Assembly (NCBI GenBank): GCA_963791615.1
Contig: CAWBTE010000005.1
Span: forward strand, 682,001-746,000
Length of the DNA stretch: 64,000 bases
Direction: 5' to 3'
DNA from: CAILZL01 sp963791615
Lineage (GTDB): Bacteria; Pseudomonadota; Gammaproteobacteria; Steroidobacterales; Steroidobacteraceae
In this document: positions 60,313-64,000 of the stretch, in pieces
Layout of the letters: every line of letters starts with the position of its first letter
Numbering within the stretch: position 1 is the stretch's first letter
Notes under the pieces: generated by a model
Seen by the model: the letters and a program-made list of their open reading frames with translations, nothing else
What the model was told of the DNA's origin: nothing
Databases searched by the model: none
Translations under genes and position numbers: made by a program

Positions 60313-63300
60313 ATGAAAGCCGTACACAAAGGCAGATTGTTCGGATTGGTAGCAGCAGTGGCGACTGGCACGGTGCTATTCGGCCTGGTGACCCTTGCGG
60401 CAGGCGGCACGTATTTCACTTACGTCGACAACGCCAGCAACGCCAACATACCGGGGACCAACACCAACACCACGCCTGACAACGACATGGTGACCAGCAG
60501 TCTCACCACCGAGCCCGCGCCGGCGAATTCCGAGCGTTTCGGCGCGAGCGATCCCGAGGCGCCCATTGAATTCAATATCAACGTCACCTCACTGCCAACC
60601 ACTTCGGCATCGTTGACGATTCGCGCCTATGACGTGGATGAAGAACCCAATGGCAGTGGTGACCGTGAGCAGGACGACGTCTACCTGAACGGCCATTTGC
60701 TTGGAAAACTGACCGGTGCGAATGAAACGTGGAGCACCACAGTATTCAACATCCCCAATCTGTCATGGATCGTGTCCGGCAAGAATCTTGTGCAGATCCA
60801 GATCGACCAGTATCCCGGAGCCATTGATTGGATCGTCGGTGTTCGCTGGGGCCAGATCCTGATTGATGGCGGTGCGGCAGATCGCGCCAGTACCGGCTCG
60901 GTGCGCATCGTGGGCTGTCAATCCGGCACCGCTGCGGTCAGTGGCTGCCCGCTCAATGGCGGCCTGAGCGCAGGCACCGTGCAGATCGACACGCAGGCTA
61001 CGGTGAATGCAGTGACCGCCGGCGACTATCGTCTGGAAATGACAATCGTCGATCCGACCGGCAATGCAACGTCGGTGATCAACAGCAATTTCACCGCCAC
61101 GGCCAACAGCACCGTGACCCAGAATGCCTCGCCGACTTACACCCTTGGCGGTGCTACGGGCACGTACACGGTGCAATCGCAGCTGTTCTACATTACGCCC
61201 GGCACCGGCTTCCCGGTTCAGCAGGACGTCGCCACCACCAGCTTCCAGCACACCGCCAACTCAGGGCCAGCCGACAGTGACGGCGATGGCATCATCAATG
61301 CCGTTGAAGGAACCGTTGATACCGATGGTGACGGCACGCCCAATTACCTGGACACGGACAGTGACAACGATGGCATTCCTGATTCCGTTGAACGCGGTAC
61401 CGGCGCTTCGCCAGTGGATACCGACGGTGATGGCATCCGCAATTACCTCGATCGCGACAGCGACAACGACAGCATTCCCGATGCGCTGGAAGCGGGCGCT
61501 ACGCCTGCCACTCCTGCAGACACCGATGGCGATGGCAAGAAGGATTACCTGGATCTGGACAGCGATGGTGATCGCCTGCCAGATCGTATCGAAGGTGGCA
61601 GCCTCGGCGTCGACAGCGATGCAGACGGTATCGACAATGCTTTTGATGTGACCACGCAGGGCGGTACGGATGCGAACCAGGATGGCATTCGTGACGGCCT
61701 GTTGCCGCGTAATACCGATGGCGACACGCTGGCTGATTTCCGCGAAGTGGATTCGGACAACGACGGCATTCTGGATCGCGTTGAAACCAATCTCAGCAAT
61801 GCCGACAGCGATGGTGACGGCATCGACAATGCCATTGATGTCACCAACACTGGTGGCGCTGATGCCAATGGCGACGGCATTGTCGATACCTATGTCGTAC
61901 CAGACACCGATAGCGATGGCCTGCCTGACTATCGCGATCTGGATGCCGACAACGATGGCATCCCCGATGTCACCGAAGCCGGTCTGGTGGATGCCAACCG
62001 CGATGGCTTGCTGGATAGCGGCTCGCCGACCACGGCGACGCCACGCAGCACCGATGGTGATGGCATTCCTGACTATCGTGACCTGGATGACGACGCGGAC
62101 GGTTTGCTCGATACCTATGAAGCCGGCGGCGTTGATGCCAATCGTGATGGCCGCATTGATGGCTTCACCGATGCCAATGGCAATGGCCTGGCCGACAGCG
62201 TGGAAACCTCACGCGGCGGTACGCCACTGCCGTTGCCGAATGCAGATACCGATACCAATCCCAACTACATCGATACCGACAGCGATGGCGACGGCCTGAG
62301 CGACGCCAGCGAAGTGGGCGGTAACCCGGCCGCGCCGCTGGATTCGGATGGCGATGGTGTCATCAATGCCTATGAAGCGGGTGCGGCAAGCGGCAATCCC
62401 TGTCTGCCCAGCGGCAGCAGTGCTGGCTGCCTGGCCTTCGACAGCGACGGTGATGGCCTGACCAATGGTCAGGAAGCAACCGCTGGCACCAATCCCAACC
62501 TGCCCGACAGCGATGGCGATGGTGTGAGCGACGGCGTGGAAGTGGGTAGCAATCCCGCTGCGCCACTGGATAGCGACGGCGACGGCATCATCAATGCGCT
62601 GGAGCGCAGCGGCGACACCGATGGCGATGGGCTGGCTGATTCGGCTGACGCTGACAGCGACAACGACGGCATTCCCGATGCCGTGGAACGCGGCAGTGGT
62701 GCTTCGCCTGTGGACAGCGACGGTGATGGCATCCGGGATTACGTTGATCGCGACAGCGATAACGACGGTATTCCCGATGCGCTGGAAGCGGGCAGTACGC
62801 CCGCGACACCCGTAGACACGGACGGCGATGGCAAGAAAGACTATCTGGATCGCGACAGCGACAACGATGGTCTGCCCGACACCATCGAAGGCAATGCCAG
62901 CGGCGTCGATACCGATAACGACGAAATTGACGATGTTTACGATGTGAATTCGGTGATCGGCGCGACCGATGCCAATCGTGACGGCATTGCTGATGGCAAT
63001 ACGCCGCCGGATACCGATCGCGATGGGCGCATGGACTTCCGCGATACCGATACCGATAACGACGGCATCCTCGATACGGCGGAGGCCAATGTCTCGGGCG
63101 TGGACAGCGATGGCGACGGTATCGACAACATACTGGATACGGATGTCACTGGCGGCGCGGATACCAATGGCGATCGCATTGATGATGCCTACGTGTTGCC
63201 CAATCGCGATGGCGATGGTGCGGCGGACTTTCGCGACCTCGACACCGACAATGATGGCATCCGCGATGTGAGCGAAGCCGGGTTGACCGATGCCAATGGC

Positions 63301-64000
63301 GATGGCCTGCTGGATGCAGGCGGTGTGACCACGGCGACGCCGCGCGATACCGACAGCGATGGCACTGCGGATTTCCGCGATCTCGATTCCGATAACAATG
63401 GTACGACCGATATTGCCGGTACACCCAATGCGCCGCGCGACGCCAACAACGACGGCCGGGTGGATAACGCAGCGGATAGTGATGGTGATGGCATTGCCAA
63501 TGTGGTTGACCAGGCGCCCACGGTGTTTGGCGCCAGTCCGGACAGTGATGGCGACGGCATCTCCAACGCCATTGATCTGGATGACGACAACGACGGCATT
63601 CCGGATACGCAGGAAGGAGCCGGTGACTTTGATGGCGATGGCTTGCCCAACTCACTGGATCGTGACAGCGACAATGATGGACTGACGGACACAATTGAAG
63701 CAGGTGGCGTGGACGCCAATCGCGATGGCGTGATCGACGGCTTCGTTGACGCCAACCGCAACGGTCTGGCCGACAGCGTTGATACCACGCTGACCGTACC
63801 CGGCAGGGCGCTGCCGGTGCCGGACACCGATGGCGACGGCAATCGCAATTTCCTGGACATCGACAGCGATGCCGATGGCCTGAATGACATCATTGAATCC
63901 AACGGAGTAGATGTGAATAACAATGGCATCGTCGATAGCACCGTGGATACCGATGGCGACGGCTTGATGGACAGCGTGGATGGCAGCATTGCCGGCAGCG
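60313..64000 (+). CDS. Giant secreted calcium-binding repeat protein (thrombospondin type 3-like), 3' end missing
   Basis: The frame from ATG 60313 is open to the window end (at least 1,229 codons). A signal peptide is likely (LFGLVAAVATGTVLFGLVTL, then AAGGTYF). Residues about 40-310 are a non-repetitive beta-rich region (for example GSVRIVGCQSGTAAVSGCPL). From about 318 on the protein consists of DSDGDGI- and DTDNDGIPD-type repeats: Asp-rich loops that bind calcium in thrombospondin type 3 and similar adhesins. The repeat part contains a long internal duplication with a period near 1,297 bases. Other frames here look open only because of biased composition. An extracellular or surface role is inferred. 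Confidence 0.88.
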   Translation, partial: MKAVHKGRLFGLVAAVATGTVLFGLVTLAAGGTYFTYVDNASNANIPGTNTNTTPDNDMVTSSLTTEPAPANSERFGASDPEAPIEFNINVTSLPTTSASLTIRAYDVDEEPNGSGDREQDDVYLNGHLLGKLTGANETWSTTVFNIPNLSWIVSGKNLVQIQIDQYPGAIDWIVGVRWGQILIDGGAADRASTGSVRIVGCQSGTAAVSGCPLNGGLSAGTVQIDTQATVNAVTAGDYRLEMTIVDPTGNATSVINSNFTATANSTVTQNASPTYTLGGATGTYTVQSQLFYITPGTGFPVQQDVATTSFQHTANSGPADSDGDGIINAVEGTVDTDGDGTPNYLDTDSDNDGIPDSVERGTGASPVDTDGDGIRNYLDRDSDNDSIPDALEAGATPATPADTDGDGKKDYLDLDSDGDRLPDRIEGGSLGVDSDADGIDNAFDVTTQGGTDANQDGIRDGLLPRNTDGDTLADFREVDSDNDGILDRVETNLSNADSDGDGIDNAIDVTNTGGADANGDGIVDTYVVPDTDSDGLPDYRDLDADNDGIPDVTEAGLVDANRDGLLDSGSPTTATPRSTDGDGIPDYRDLDDDADGLLDTYEAGGVDANRDGRIDGFTDANGNGLADSVETSRGGTPLPLPNADTDTNPNYIDTDSDGDGLSDASEVGGNPAAPLDSDGDGVINAYEAGAASGNPCLPSGSSAGCLAFDSDGDGLTNGQEATAGTNPNLPDSDGDGVSDGVEVGSNPAAPLDSDGDGIINALERSGDTDGDGLADSADADSDNDGIPDAVERGSGASPVDSDGDGIRDYVDRDSDNDGIPDALEAGSTPATPVDTDGDGKKDYLDRDSDNDGLPDTIEGNASGVDTDNDEIDDVYDVNSVIGATDANRDGIADGNTPPDTDRDGRMDFRDTDTDNDGILDTAEANVSGVDSDGDGIDNILDTDVTGGADTNGDRIDDAYVLPNRDGDGAADFRDLDTDNDGIRDVSEAGLTDANGDGLLDAGGVTTATPRDTDSDGTADFRDLDSDNNGTTDIAGTPNAPRDANNDGRVDNAADSDGDGIANVVDQAPTVFGASPDSDGDGISNAIDLDDDNDGIPDTQEGAGDFDGDGLPNSLDRDSDNDGLTDTIEAGGVDANRDGVIDGFVDANRNGLADSVDTTLTVPGRALPVPDTDGDGNRNFLDIDSDADGLNDIIESNGVDVNNNGIVDSTVDTDGDGLMDSVDGSIAGS
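61405..64000 (+). repeat. Higher-order duplication (about 1.3-kb period) in the repeat protein
   Basis: The order of sub-repeats from ASPVDTDGDGIRNYLDRDSD (from 61405) is repeated from ASPVDSDGDGIRDYVDRDSD (from 62701). Matching landmarks are 1,296 to 1,299 bases apart, for example ALEAG-TPATP, DGDGKKDYLD and TTATPR. So whole blocks of about 432 residues were duplicated in frame. Confidence 0.8.

Noticed and set aside
61124..63989. Many Met/Ala- or Ser/Pro-rich open frames on both strands
   Set aside because: They are frame shadows of the Asp/Gly repeat gene, in which stops are rare in all frames.
61261..64000. CRISPR-like regular short repeats
   Set aside because: The regular period is codon-level GAT/GAC/GGC repetition of calcium-binding loops in one open frame, with no identical repeats or spacers.

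Overview
The window looks like about 64 kb of chromosome from a free-living, aerobic gammaproteobacterium (moderately high GC by eye). The clues are the ccoNOQP-ccoG-ccoI-ccoS respiratory cluster, GspA/GspB type II secretion accessory genes, a GlyGly-CTERM-like exported protease, a gltB/gltD pair and NosP/NahK-type signalling genes. I cannot assign a genus. Both ends cut through genes: a diguanylate cyclase on the left and a giant calcium-repeat protein on the right.

Layout. 1-5.5 kb: end of a GGDEF protein, single-chain pyruvate carboxylase, a TfoX N-domain protein and a glutathione transferase. 5.7-15.4 kb: a complete cbb3 oxidase cluster (structural genes, CcoG with a frameshift, short FixH-like protein, copper ATPase CcoI, CcoS, SafE-like protein), then a VIT1-type metal transporter. 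15.5-20.4 kb: a secreted zinc protease, divergent from an HlyD/ABC/ABC-2 export operon. 20.4-28.1 kb: nitrogen and branched-chain amino acid genes (P-II protein, ilvN and ilvB head to head, ilvA), with an alpha/beta hydrolase and a class V aminotransferase homologue that both lack their usual catalytic residues. 28.1-31.6 kb: a TPR Ser/Thr kinase and a LysR regulator.

31.7-35.7 kb is the accessory island: a ParDE-like toxin-antitoxin pair, a 169-bp inverted-repeat element, an acetyltransferase whose 3' end is duplicated around a BrnTA-like pair, and then a mobile integron cassette array without an integrase. The array holds three cassettes. In each, the first core bases (GTTGGGC, GTTAGAGC, GTTATCC) are complementary to the R'' box of its own attC, which is the rule for genuine cassettes.

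35.7-47 kb: gspB/gspA, dinB, a membrane-anchored response regulator, a YheT-type hydrolase, and a four-gene FIST sensor (NosP) - hybrid kinase - HPt - REC/GGDEF/EAL operon that probably links nitric oxide to c-di-GMP breakdown. 47-50.6 kb: an operon for glycerophosphodiester to glycerol-3-phosphate to dihydroxyacetone phosphate. 50.7-64 kb: a PQQ-type sugar dehydrogenase lipoprotein, a bactofilin, a small unknown gene behind a perfect-match sigma-54 promoter, gltB and a frameshifted gltD, mscL, and a calcium-binding repeat protein with an internal 1.3-kb duplication. Two 75-83-bp palindromic REP-like elements sit at 38.1 and 58.1 kb. The frameshifts in ccoG and gltD, both core genes, suggest residual sequencing errors. 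No tRNA, rRNA or CRISPR was seen.
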